Source: Buxus sempervirens (lineage: Eukaryota > Streptophyta > Magnoliopsida > Buxales > Buxaceae). Taken from it: a stretch of 64,000 nucleotides of DNA. Of this stretch, positions 42,291-53,406 are shown one piece after another. How positions within the stretch are numbered: the first letter of the stretch is position 1; every line of letters begins with the position of its first letter. The position numbers were made by a program, and so were the translations under genes. The stretch is taken from the NCBI GenBank assembly GCA_947561395.2, contig OX387191.1, forward strand, positions 38,643,439 through 38,707,438, written 5' to 3'. The notes beneath the pieces were generated by a model. That model did no database searches. It was not told where the DNA came from and was given only the letters and a program-made list of their open reading frames with translations.

Positions 42291-42850
42291 TAATTTCAAA
42301 TCTTTATCCTCTGGGCCTCTAAAAGCCTTTGAATTTCAGATCTTTTTCCTTTGGGCCTCTGAAAGCCTTTGAATTTCAGATTTTTATCCTCTGGGCCTCT
42401 AAAAGCCTTTGAATTTCAGATCTTTTTCCTTTTGGGCCCCTGAAAGCCTTTGAATTTCAGATCTTTTTCCTTTAGGCCTCTGAAAGCCTTTGAATTTCAG
42501 ATCTTTTTCCTTTTGGGCCCCTGAAAGCCTTTGAATTTCAGATATTTTTCCTTTTGGGCCTCTGAAAGCCTTTTAATTTCAGATCTTTTTCCTTTTGGGC
42601 CTCTGAAAGCCTTTTAATTTCAGACTTTATCCTTTGGGCCTCTGAAAGTCTTTGAATTTCAGATCTTTTTCCTCGGGCCCCTGAAAGCCTTTGAATTTCA
42701 GACCTTTCTCAAAAATCTTCGGGCCCCTGAAAGCCTTTTAATTTCAGACTTTTTCCAAAAATATCCCTGGGCCTCTGAAAGCCTTTGAATTTCAGACCTT
42801 TTCCAAAATACCCCTGAGCCCCTGAAGGTCTTTGAATTTCAGATCCTTTT
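42291..42850 (+). repeat. leader minisatellite of element 2, right part
   Basis: About a dozen further units of the AAAGCCTTTGAATTTCAGA repeat, linked by TCTTTTTCCTTTTGGGCC-type spacers. Confidence 0.95.
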
Positions 42851-43012
42851 CTTTTTTTGTGGGACCTGTTGGAAGCCCTAGAATATTCCAACAATTCAAA
42901 AAAAAAAAAAAGAAAGAAGCAAATAAAGAAAAGAAACAAATCCAAACTCGTGTTCACCCAGCTTGCATAGAGGCATTCATAGGCTTGTGAATGAGATTAA
43001 ATTGGCACTGAT

Positions 43013-43037
43013 ATTTTTCCTTTGTTTTTTGCCAGGT
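43013..43037 (+). promoter_or_regulatory. candidate 3' splice acceptor upstream of gag, element 2
   Basis: A T-rich tract ending TTTTGCCAG| at 43035, 54 bases before the gag ATG at 43090. Its position matches element 1 (34236) and element 3 (62167). Confidence 0.55.
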
Positions 43038-43089
43038 ACCAAGTACATTCTCAACCATAGCTCCTGTAACTAGATCAAGAGCTCGCGCC

Positions 43090-46000
43090 ATGAATCCCAT
43101 TAAGACTGAAGCTGATGCTCCTCACCCAGATATTGTGTTGCTACAGGAGCAAGTGGCATGACTAACCCGAATGCTAGAAAACATACTGTCGGTGCAGGCC
43201 CAACAAGTGCAGGCCCAAAATCAAGCACCTCCACCCCAAATCAATATTCCACCTCCGGTTCAACCTATTCCTGAACCCGTTTATGAACCCACCCCTGAAC
43301 CTATACTGATTAGGGATGAGACAGTGGAGTTAGACAAAGCTAAGGAAAAGGAAAGGATGGGGGAAGAAGTTGAAAGGAAGTTCATGCACAGACTGGAAAT
43401 GATCCAAGACGAACTGAGGGAAGTAAAAGGGGTGAACAACTTCGGGGGCACCAACTTTGAGGACTTATGCCTGTACCCTAATGTTAACCTGCCAGCTAAG
43501 TTCAAGTGCCCAGACCTAGACAAATATGATGGCACTTGCTGCCCCATGAGCCATCTGAAGTTGTACTGCGGTGCCCTATGCCAGTTCGGGAGGGATGAGG
43601 GTGTCTTAATTCAGCTCTTCCAAAGGAGCTTAACTGGAACTGCGTTGAGATGGTTAGCCACTTTAGACCATGGAAATATCAGAAGATGGAAGGACCTAGC
43701 AGATGCCTTCCTAGCTCAGTACCGGTTCAATTCAGAGATCGTGCCAGATAGGTATGACGTAATGAGAATGAGTAAGGGAAGGGATGAACCTGTAAGGCAG
43801 TATGCCAAAAGATGGAGGGAGACGGCCTCTCAGGTCAGGCCACCCATGCTAGAGCAGGAGATGATTTCCACTTTCATCAGTACATTGGGTCAACCATTCT
43901 ACAGCCACCTGGTGGGTCAGATCACCACTAATTTTGCGGCTTTGGTACAAGTGGCCGACCGAATCGAGGACGGAATCAGGTCGGGTAAAATAATTGACCA
44001 CTCTGCTATGGTTAGTCAGCAGGACCCTAATCTAAAGAAAGGAAGTGGGTTGAAAAAGAATGGGAACAAGAAAGAAGGGGAGGTGAACATGGTGCAGCCA
44101 CCATCAGGCCCTAACAAGCCCATACAAATCAACATACCTGCTCATTTTCCTACTCCATCTGCTCCATCTACCCAGGCCCCCATGAGGGTTAATGTTCCAG
44201 CAGCACCCTCAGACCAAAAGAGGGTTTTTACTAAAGAGGAAAGGGATGCCTATTTCGCAGCAAGGAGAAATAGGGTTTTCACCCCTATCCCAATGTCTCC
44301 ATCTCAGTTGCTGCCCACTTTATTACAAGCAAGGTATATCACCTTAAGAGAACCCAATCCGAATGCATCAAAGGGGAGAAATTATGACCCCTCCATCACT
44401 TGTGATTTCCACATGGGTGCACCTGGGCACCCTACTGACAAGTGTTGGCCTTTGAAATACGCCATTCAGGATTTGCTTGACCAGAATACCCTGTCTTTTA
44501 ATACAGGGGCTCCCAATCCTCCTAGAACAGATATTGGACAAAACCCTCTGCCTCAACATCATGGGGCAGGCCCATCTAATGTCATAGGGGTCATCTCCTC
44601 TGATAAAATAACCTTTGACCCATCCCAGTTAATTGCTCCTATAGGGACAACGGTCAAAGTGTATTTTGACAAAAGAAATGAGGATAAAAAAATAAATGTG
44701 ATTTCAAAAGGAAATGATCGTGCTGCTAAGAGCATTAGCTCTACTTTGGACCGGGCCTCGTCCCTCATGGCCCAATTAAACATTGTAAAGCCACCTTTGG
44801 TTATCAATTGCAATCCATCCACCCATTTTTCACCCACTTTATCAAAACCACCATTTGTCATAAACTGTGACCATCTCAATGCATCAGTCACTTCTGCAAC
44901 CCCTCAACCAAAACAGTGTCCACCATTGGTTGTAGATGTTCCTTCTACTAAGACTTTCACATCCAAGTCCAAACTTCCTCCATTGGTGATAAATGTCCTT
45001 AAGCCTTTCTACTCTGAATCGGCTGTACCATGAAACTACAGTGAAGGCTACACCACCACATTTCCTGCAGTTGAAAGAGAAAACAAGAAAGAAGTGAACC
45101 TCATGATGAGGTTAGGAAAATGCACAGGTGTGGAAGAAAAACAAAGGGAGACAGAGAAGGAAAAGGAAGAAGAGAAGAATAAAGGAAAAACTAAGGTAGG
45201 GGAAGATGCCCCTCAAGTAATTGACAGTGAGGCTGCTGACCTCATTAAAATCATAAGAAAGAGTGAGTTCAATGTTGTCGAGTAGTTGAACAAAGTCCCT
45301 GCCCAGATCTCAATACTGGTCTTATTGTTAAATTCTGAAAAACATAGGGAATCTCTGTTGAGGATAATTCAGGGGGCACATGTGCCTAAAAATATTGAAC
45401 CAGACCAACTAGGCAAGATGTTGAGCAGATTTTATCCCACAATGTTATAACTTTTTCTGAGACTGAAATTAGCCCAGCAGGGTACCATCATGTTGATCCT
45501 TTGCACATAGCTGTACTCAGTAAGGGTTGCATGATAGCCCAGGTTTTAATTGATAATGGGTCGGCTCTGAATGTCTGCCCGTTAATAACATTTGTAAAGC
45601 TCGGTCTGGAGCAAAATAAAATAAAACAAAATGGAAGAATCATAAGAGCATTTGATAGCTCTAAAACACACTCCCTAGGGGAGGTTGAACTGCCGGTCAC
45701 TATTGGACCATATATCTTTAACATCACATTTGAAGTGATGGATATACCGGCGGCCTTCAACCTACTCCTAGGAAGGCCGTGGATTCATACAGCTAGGGCT
45801 ATACCATCTACCCTCCACCAAAGAGTCAAATATATTAGAGAGCAAAAGGTGATTACTGTCCTAGCTGAAAACTTGGTTCCTCCCATGTGGTCCCCTGATG
45901 TACCCTACATAAACATGGAAATGACTGCAGACAAGATGACATTTCACTCTTTCCAGTTTCAAACTGTCAATTTTATACCTGGGGGGTATCAGGAAAAAGA

Positions 46001-46697
46001 AGGAAAATTGACTTGTGCTGAGAGGATGGTCAACAAAGTACTGGGAAAGTACAATTTCCACCCTGGAAAAAGTCTGGGGGTTAACCTGCAAGGAAGGATA
46101 GAACCGGTAAAGGTTAAGAAGATGATCAATAGAGCAGGATTGGGGTCCAAGCCAAGGAATTGGAGAAGACAGAAGGAAATGGAAGACATGAAATTCCCTC
46201 ACATCAGGGAAACTTTTCCAAAGCTTTCTCATATGATTCAGCTGTCTCCTCCCCAGGATCAGTCTAAACCCCCATACTATAACATCAACCCATTTCAGAA
46301 ACCCAAGTCCTCAACTGTGCAACCATATGTTCCACCCCCACCTTCACAAGCATTGGGTGGGCCTGGGCCACAGGCAGAATAGGAGCATGACTTTTCCGAG
46401 AACGTCGGAGCCTTTTTTGCCATGACTAAAGGCAACCAAGAAGAAGGAGCAGAGGAGCTACCCTTCATTGATTGGGCTGCAATAGAAGTTCCATCAGGGA
46501 CAAGCCCTATAGAAGAAGCAAGCAATTCAACTCACCCAGTACTGGTGATTTCAGATGCGGACCCTAAGCTTGAGGAGCAAGCTTGTATCTCTGCCCCAGA
46601 TTCTTTTATGTTGAACAATTGGTAGAAAATTCCCCTTACTTTTGAAGCTGCGTTTGTTTGGCAAACAGACATGGCTTCCAAAAAAAAACTCCATTAG
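43090..46697 (+). pseudogene. gag: gag-protease polyprotein of element 2 (broken)
   Basis: The start ATG is at 43090 (MNPIKTEADAPHPDIVLLQEQVA), with a TGA soon after near 43159 where element 1 has GGA. The next 620 codons (43171-45033) are open and hold the whole Gag core and the CDFHMGAPGHPTDKC zinc-like motif (about 44401-44445). A TGA at 45031 (TGG in element 1), a TAG near 45283 and a one-base loss near 45420 follow. The protease part 45501-46382 has LIDNGSALNV and LLGRPWIHTA, then the G-patch-like segment. TAG codons near 46380 and 46623 precede the frame end at 46697. This is the better-preserved Gag of the window. Confidence 0.9.
46658..46697 (+). promoter_or_regulatory. candidate -1 frameshift site between gag-pro and pol, element 2
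   Basis: Nine A (46680-46688) read as three Lys codons in the gag-pro frame, with TAG nine bases later (46695-46697). The pol frame is open through the site, one base back, as in element 1. Confidence 0.55.
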
Positions 46698-49600
46698 TGG
46701 AATGCCCTTTTCCTGAAGCTTTTAATGAGCCTTCGTCTTCAGGAAAAGATTTTGTAGAAGGCTCTCAAAAAACACAAAAAGATTTTTCAATTTTTTCTAG
46801 AAAAATTAAATTTTTCAAAAGGCTCCAAACCACCTATGAACCATATAAACAAACGGAATTGGATCAGGTTGAGTATGATTTCAACCTTGAGCTTGACTTT
46901 GACCTAATGGGAATTGAAGAAGAGACCGAGGACGAAGAAGACGACCCTCCAAAAGAAATCACATATCAATTGGAGCATCATGAAAAGGGGGTCCAACCCA
47001 ATATTGAAGAGACCATATCAATAAACCTAGGGACCAAAGATGACCCGAAAATAGTGAAGATTGGGGTATGTCTATCTGAGGTACAACGTGATGAAATGAT
47101 ACGGTTCTTGGCTGATTATGAAGATGTATTTGCATGGTCGTATCGGGATATGCCAGGGTTAGACATGGACATGGTTGTGCACAGGCTACCAATTCTACCA
47201 GATGGTAAGCCAGTTAAGCAGAAATTGAGAAGAATGGACATTGAAGGTCAAAGATGAAGTGGTTAAACAATTCCAAGCTGTGTTTTTTGCGTTCTCCACG
47301 TACCCTGAATGGCTTGCAAATATAGTGCCAGTACCAAAGAAGGATGGAAAGGTCCGAATGTGTGTAGATTACAGAGACTTGAATAAGGCAAGCCCAAAGG
47401 ACGATTTCCCACTTCCACACATCGAAATCTTGGTGGACAACACTGCCGTACATAGCCTGTTCTCATTCATGGATGGTTTCTTTGGGTACAATCAAATTAA
47501 GATGGCTAAGCAGGATAAAAAAAAACGGCCTTCATTACACCTTGGGGTACCTTCCACTACACTGTCATGCCATTTGGGCTTAACAACGTCGGGGCAACCT
47601 ACCAGCGGGCCATGATAGCATTATTCCATGACATGATCCATAAGGAGATGGAGGTCTATGTGGATGATATGATAGCCAAATCATGTGAAGAAGAAGACCA
47701 CCTGATCAACTTGAAGAAGGTGTTTAATCGGCTCAGGAAATACAGTCTAAGGCTTAACCCTGCGAAATGCGTCTTTGGGGCTACATCAGGAAAATTGTTG
47801 GGCTTTATAGTAAGCAGAAGGGGAATTGAGATTGACCCAGCTAAGGCTAAAGCAATCATTGAAATGCCATCACCTAGAACGGAGAAGGAAGTTCGTGGTT
47901 TTCTTGGAAGGATTTAGTACATAAGCCGGTTCATAGCACAACTCACCGCTATCTGTGAACCAATTTTCAAGCTTCTAAGAAAGAATAACCCGACGGTCTA
48001 GAATGACGATTGCCAAGAAGCCTTTGACACAATAAAGGAATATTTGTTGAACCCACCTGTGCTAGTGCCACCAACTCCAGGAAGACCATTGATTTTATAC
48101 TTGTCAATTTTGGAGACGTCAATGGGGTGTGTCTTGGGGCAGCATGACGATATAGGCAGAAAGGAAAGGGCGATTTATTACCTAAGCAAGAAATTTACAG
48201 AATATGAAGCAAAGTATTCCCCTTTGGAAAAGACCTGTTGTGCTTTAGTATGGGCAACTCAGAGACTGAGGCATTATTTCCTTAGTCATTCCACTTTATT
48301 GATATTCCGGATGGACCCTTTGAAGTATCTATTTGAGAAATCAGCTTTAACTGGCAGAACGGCAAAGTGGCAGCTGTTACTCTCTGAATTTGATCTCACA
48401 TACATCACTCAGAAGGCCATTAAGGGTCAAGCCATTGCTGATCACTTAGCTGCACACCCTTTACCAGAATACCAACCTTTGAAGACTAATTTCCCTGATG
48501 AGGCAATCCTGTTTACTGAAGAAGAAGAAGGTGAAAGCTCATGGCAAATGTTCTTTGATGGGGCTGCAAATATGAATGGAAATGGAATAGGGGCTGTTTT
48601 GATCAAGCCAGATGGGGCACACATCCCAATCGCAGTGAAACTGAGGTTCCAGTGCACAAACAATGTTGCAGAGTATGAAGCATGCATAATTGGGTTGCAA
48701 GCAGCCTTAGATCATGAAGTAGAGGAACTTAACGTATATGGATATTCGAGTCTTATCATCTTCCAAACAACTGGTGAATGGAAAACCAAGGATCACAAAC
48801 TGATCCCCTATCACTAGTATTTGGAAGAAATAAGCACCAAATTCACTCGAATTTCCTTCAATTATATGCCAAGGGCCAAAAATCAGTTTGCGGATGCTCT
48901 AGCAACATTGGCTTCAATGGTTAGTATGCCAGAAGGTGTTGATATTAGACCACTGGAAATTGAAGTCAGAGATGAACCAGCTTATTGCCTTGTTCTAGAA
49001 GAAACTCCAGAAGAAGAAGTACCATGGTTTTAAGATATTAAGAACTTCCTAAATGATCGGAGTCTACCAGAAAATGTCACTTTTACTGAGAAAAGAACAA
49101 TACAGAGGTTGGCAGGTAAGTTTTTACTAAGTGGCGGGCAGTTGTACAAAAGATCACACAACGATATCCTACTTAGATGTGTTGCCAAGACCGAGTCAGA
49201 AAGGTTAGTTGAAACTGTACATGGAGGAGTTTGTGGACCCCATATGAACGGGCACATGCTTGGCAAGAAGATTCTGCGATTGGGATATTACTGGTCAACA
49301 ATGGAGCACGATTACTATATACATGTCAAAAGGTGTCGTTTATGCCAAGTGTATGCTAATAATAAAAATGCACCTCCAAGTGAATTGCACAACATGACAT
49401 CTCCATGGCCCTTCTCCATGTGGGGTATAGACGTCATTGGAATGATCTCTCCAAAGGAATCAAATGGACACAGGTTTATACTTGTAGCAATTGATTACTT
49501 CACCAAGTGGGTAGAAGCAGCTTCATATGCAAATATCACAAGTAGCCATGTTCTGAAATTTTTAAAGCACAACATCATTTATCGCTACGGTTTGCCAAGT

Positions 49601-50261
49601 GCCATAGTATCAGACAATGCTTCAAATATTAAGAACAAAGATATGAAGAAAATGTGTGAACAGTTTCAGATCACCCACCACAAGTCAACTCCGTACAGAC
49701 CAAAGATGAATGGGGCAGTGGAAGCAGTGAATAAGAATATAAAGAAGATCATCCAGAAGATGGTAGTGAGTTTCAAAGATTGGCATGAAATGCTGCCACT
49801 TGCTCTACATGCTTACAGAACCTCGATCTAGACTTCTATAGGGGCAACCCATATTCTTTAGTATATGGGATGAAAACGATTTTACCAGTGGAAATAGAAA
49901 TCCCTTCATTAAGAGTGCTAATGGAAGCTAAATTAGAAGAAGCTGAATGGATACAGTTAAGACATGATCAACTCAATTTGATAGAGGAAAATCGTTTTGT
50001 CATGGCCAATTGTATCAGAAGAGAATGGCCAAGGCTTACAATAAGAAGGTGAAGCCCAGAACTTTCCAAGAAGGAAATTTAGTATTGAAGAAAATTTTAC
50101 CCTTTTTGGAAGACCCTCGTGGAAAGTTCAAACCAAATTGGGAGGGACCTTATGTGGTCAAGAAGGTCCTATCAGGGGGTGCTCTCATCTTAACAGAAAT
50201 GGATGGGAAAGATTTTCCTGAGCCAATCAACTCTGATGCAGTAAAGAGGTATTTTTCTTGA
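46658..50261 (+). pseudogene. pol: pol of element 2: RT, two RNase H domains, integrase (broken)
   Basis: Same domain order as element 1 pol. Pieces: 46658-47257 (linker and RT start), an 11-base deletion near 47232, 47241-47615 (RT palm, VDYRDLNKASPKDDF), a frame change at an A-run near 47520, then 47567-47917 with YVDDM near 47659. After a TAG at 47915, 48044-48817 covers the degenerate RNase H and most of the archaeal-type RNase H; YGDS has become YGYS, losing a catalytic Asp. Stops follow near 48815 and 49031. The integrase core is 49109-49831 with WGIDVIG, VSDNASN and NGAVEAV, followed by two more frame changes. The GPY-type end closes at 50261. Confidence 0.9.
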
Positions 50262-51193
50262 TTGAATATTACTAGGAAATGACCTAAGGCCATTTTTATT
50301 TATTTCCCAAAATTTTAAGCCCTAGTCTAGCCAATTTGAGCATGTTCGTCTTCTTTGATAAACCTAAACTGGACTTACTGGGGCAGAACAAACTGGGGTA
50401 ATGCCAATAGGGGCAAAGCCAATAAGGGCAAAAAGAAGAAAGAAAAAAAAAAGAGAAGAAAATAGTGGCAAATGAAAGCCAAATACAAAAAAAGGGAAAT
50501 GGGGTCAAATTCATCATGACTGTAAGTCCGGTTGACCTATTTTCACACTTAGAAAATTTTGAACATTTAATACCTTTTTTTTCATAAACCGAGCTTAGCC
50601 TTTGTTTCGTCCTATTCTTAAGTCCTCAGTGATTTTAGTATGTTCATTCAACTTTCAGAATAAGATTGGTGATGACGGAATGTAGAAGCCGGCCTTAGTG
50701 AAAACCGTAATTGGCGCTAGGGGCAATATTGGCAAAAAGAAAAAAAAAGAAAGAATTAAGAAAAAAAAAAAGAGAGAAGAAAAAAAAAAGAAGAATAAAG
50801 GGTTGAGTTGATCATGTGGTCCAAGTCTGAAGTCCGCATGAGCAGCAGATTAGCAGGGTCAGTCATGGAGGAAAAGCCATTTGGGGATGATTCTAAAGGT
50901 CACAGGATAGACAGATTTGGTCTCTCCCTATTGCTTGGCCTACCCTTTTCATTGTTCAAACTGATTTTAATTCCTTTAATCATATGTGATTAAGTGTTTT
51001 GGATCAGCTTTCAAAAAAAAAAACTATACTTTGGCCAATGATGAGAAATCAAATACTTTTTCATAAAACTTCTATTTTTACAAAGCATCTGAGAATTCTG
51101 AGGCCAATAATATAAAACCTATTTTTGAATTAAATCTATTGTCTTTCCACTAATGGAGTTTGCTTTTGTATAAAAGTATGAAAAAAAAAAAAT
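50262..51193. other. convergent intergenic region, element 2
   Basis: The inverted counterpart of 26063-26989, with A-rich tracts. No gene is supported; the frame at 50808-50993 is also present in element 1 but looks like UTR. Confidence 0.6.
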
Positions 51194-52965
51194 CTAAGCC
51201 CTATTCCCTAACTGCTCTTCAAGCTCCCTAATCTGAGTAGCCTGAGTTGCAATGATTCCGTAAGCTCCCTATGCATCGGGATCGCTCAAAAAGGAGATGA
51301 TCTCATCTGAAAGTGATTGCTTGATCTTCAACGCCCTAAGGTCAACCAAGGAATCCTGATATTTCTTCCGCATCGCTCGGACTTCAAAGCGACGAGCCTG
51401 TCTTTGTTCTTCAAGTTTCTTCTCCATGGCAATGCGACAAGACCTCTGCTCTTCAAGTTGCCTCTCTAGATCAATACCCTTTATCCTAAGCTCTTGTGCT
51501 TCTCGTACCCAAATTTGTTGAAGCCGCTTGTGGGTTGCCCTTTCAGACTACAGAATGTCCTCATAAGTAGGGGGAAGAACTGCAGGAGGATCCTCTGGTA
51601 CTGGGGCATGACTCTGCACCTGCTTTTTGATCCAAAAATGATAGTCCTTCACATGGGACTCAGAAAAGACTGGACCCCGCAGAAAGTGAATATAGGACCA
51701 CTCATTCATTAATTGAGCATTTAGCCCCATGGTGGCTGATGTAAGTGGCCCTACAAGGCTTTCATAGCCAGTTGGGATCATAATTCTCTGAGTTGCTCCA
51801 AACTGTCGAAGAACCCTCAAATGAAGATAGAGAACAGCAGATTTCAAGCCTGCCAGGACCAGAAAGTTCCTATCTCTGAAGCTGATCACTGTCTCTGGAT
51901 TGGGCTAATAAGTGCCAGGCCATCTCACTTGATCATCCTGGAGAGTACCCAAGAAAGTGAACCATCCCTGCTTGCCGCCTTGGATATTTGGACACCCCCT
52001 GTTGCTCATCAAAACAGGAACTTTCAATCTTGGAAAGAAGCGGCGAGTTATCTCTTCAACCTGACTCAGGTGGTCAAGCAACCAAAGCTGCAGAAAAGGG
52101 GAATATTTCAATTTATTTCAAAAAGAAGAAGGAAAAAAAAAAGAAAAAATAGAAAGAAAAAAAAAAGAAAAAGAAAAAAAAGAGAAGAAAGAAATAAGAA
52201 AAAAAAAAGAGGAAAGAAAAAGAGAAGAAAAAGAAGGAAAAATATATATATTTATTGCTCTTTTACCTGTAGGATAGGGGCGCAGGCAAGGAAGCATTTT
52301 TTCTTTCTGGAATAGCAGTCAGTCAGGGCCTGGTATATCTCTGCCAAGATCATAGGGGCCAATCTCTCACGTTCCCTAACCTGGCAGACAACTGAGATAA
52401 GAGCCAAGTCAACCTGGTCATCACCCCGTGGAAAGAGCAACTGGTTGACCACTATCAAAGTCAAAGCATTAAACCTGGCATCCTTGTCCTCACTCCTTAG
52501 AAGTTTTTCAGTCAAAAAGGTCTTGGACAAGGTCAATAGTGTATCAGAATTTCCTAAGTCCTTCTTCCCTATACCCAAGAAGGTGGAGGCCTCCTTTTTG
52601 TAGCTAGGCTTTAGGGACGGGTTCACAACTTTTTCAGAAAATCTTAGGCCAAGGATGGTTTCAATTTCTTCTATGGTAGGAGTCATCTCTTTGTCATCAA
52701 AGCGGAAGAGATTCAATTCAAGAACCCAGTGTCCAATCAAAGCTTCAATGATTTCCCACTTAAAGGGAATTTTAGGGAGGTGTAGGATGTGGCATAAGTG
52801 GATGGAATCCCAGCGAATTTCCTCATCAAGGGTAATGGAGTTAACCCACCTATCATAGAAGGAGTCCACAACATTGTACCTGGTGAGATTAGGAGGTTTG
52901 GATCTAACAGGTTGTTTTGCAGGAGGAGATCCATCGACAGAAGAGAAAGGGGCGAGGGAAGCCAT
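51194..52965 (-). pseudogene. antisense gene B, element 2: DUF7745-like protein
   Basis: Exon 1 (52965-52267, 233 codons) is fully open and the same length as in element 1. Its donor is CAG|GTAAAAG at 52267/52266. Exon 2 runs from 52087, after TTTCTGCAG|, to the TAG at 51194-51196. It contains three in-frame stops, near 51906 (CAG in element 1), 51550 (GAG) and 51270 (GAG), but no frameshift was seen. The intron is almost pure A/G on the + strand. The C-terminal coiled coil (LQQIWVREAQELRIK...LEEQRQARRFEVRAM) continues to LEEQLGNRA, so element 2 shows the full-length C-terminus lost in element 1. It shares the TATA box and upstream array with element 1. Function is unknown, and the family call rests on by-eye similarity. 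Confidence 0.72.
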
Positions 52966-53056
52966 GGAAGCACCAAAGAAGCCAAGGAAAGCAGAAAACG
53001 GAAGGCTCAGGGAGTTTTCAAACTTTTAAAAACGTCACAATGACGTGCCCCTTGAG

Positions 53057-53064
53057 TTTATATA
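53057..53064 (-). promoter_or_regulatory. TATA box of antisense gene B, element 2
   Basis: Minus-strand TATATAAA, 92 bases upstream of the ATG at 52965 and at the same spacing from the array as in element 1. Confidence 0.75.
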
Positions 53065-53086
53065 GAAAATTCGAAAAGGCTACAAA

Positions 53087-53191
53087 ATCCGTATTTAAAA
53101 TATAGGCAAGGCGTGCCCGTAATAAAATTACGGGCGCCACGTGCCCGCATTAAATTTACGGGCACTGCTTGCCCGTATTTAAAATACGTTT
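53087..53191. repeat. 28-bp inverted-repeat array upstream of antisense gene B, element 2
   Basis: Four units start at 53087, 53115, 53143 and 53171, exactly spaced. The second reads GCCCGTA-N7-TACGGGC. Confidence 0.96.
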
Positions 53192-53406
53192 TATTCGAAA
53201 AAATGCAAAAAAATGGGAAATTCCAATTTCATTGCTTCCCTAAGCTTCACCTGTTCCTGCTTTAATATATATCATGCAAGAAAAGCTAGAAATAAAAGAA
53301 AAGAGGAGCATAAATGAATAAAAATGAATCAAACTTCTTTTATATATATGAAGGTATACATCAGTTTGTCAAATACAAATGTACATGAAGAATCCTAATC
53401 TACTGT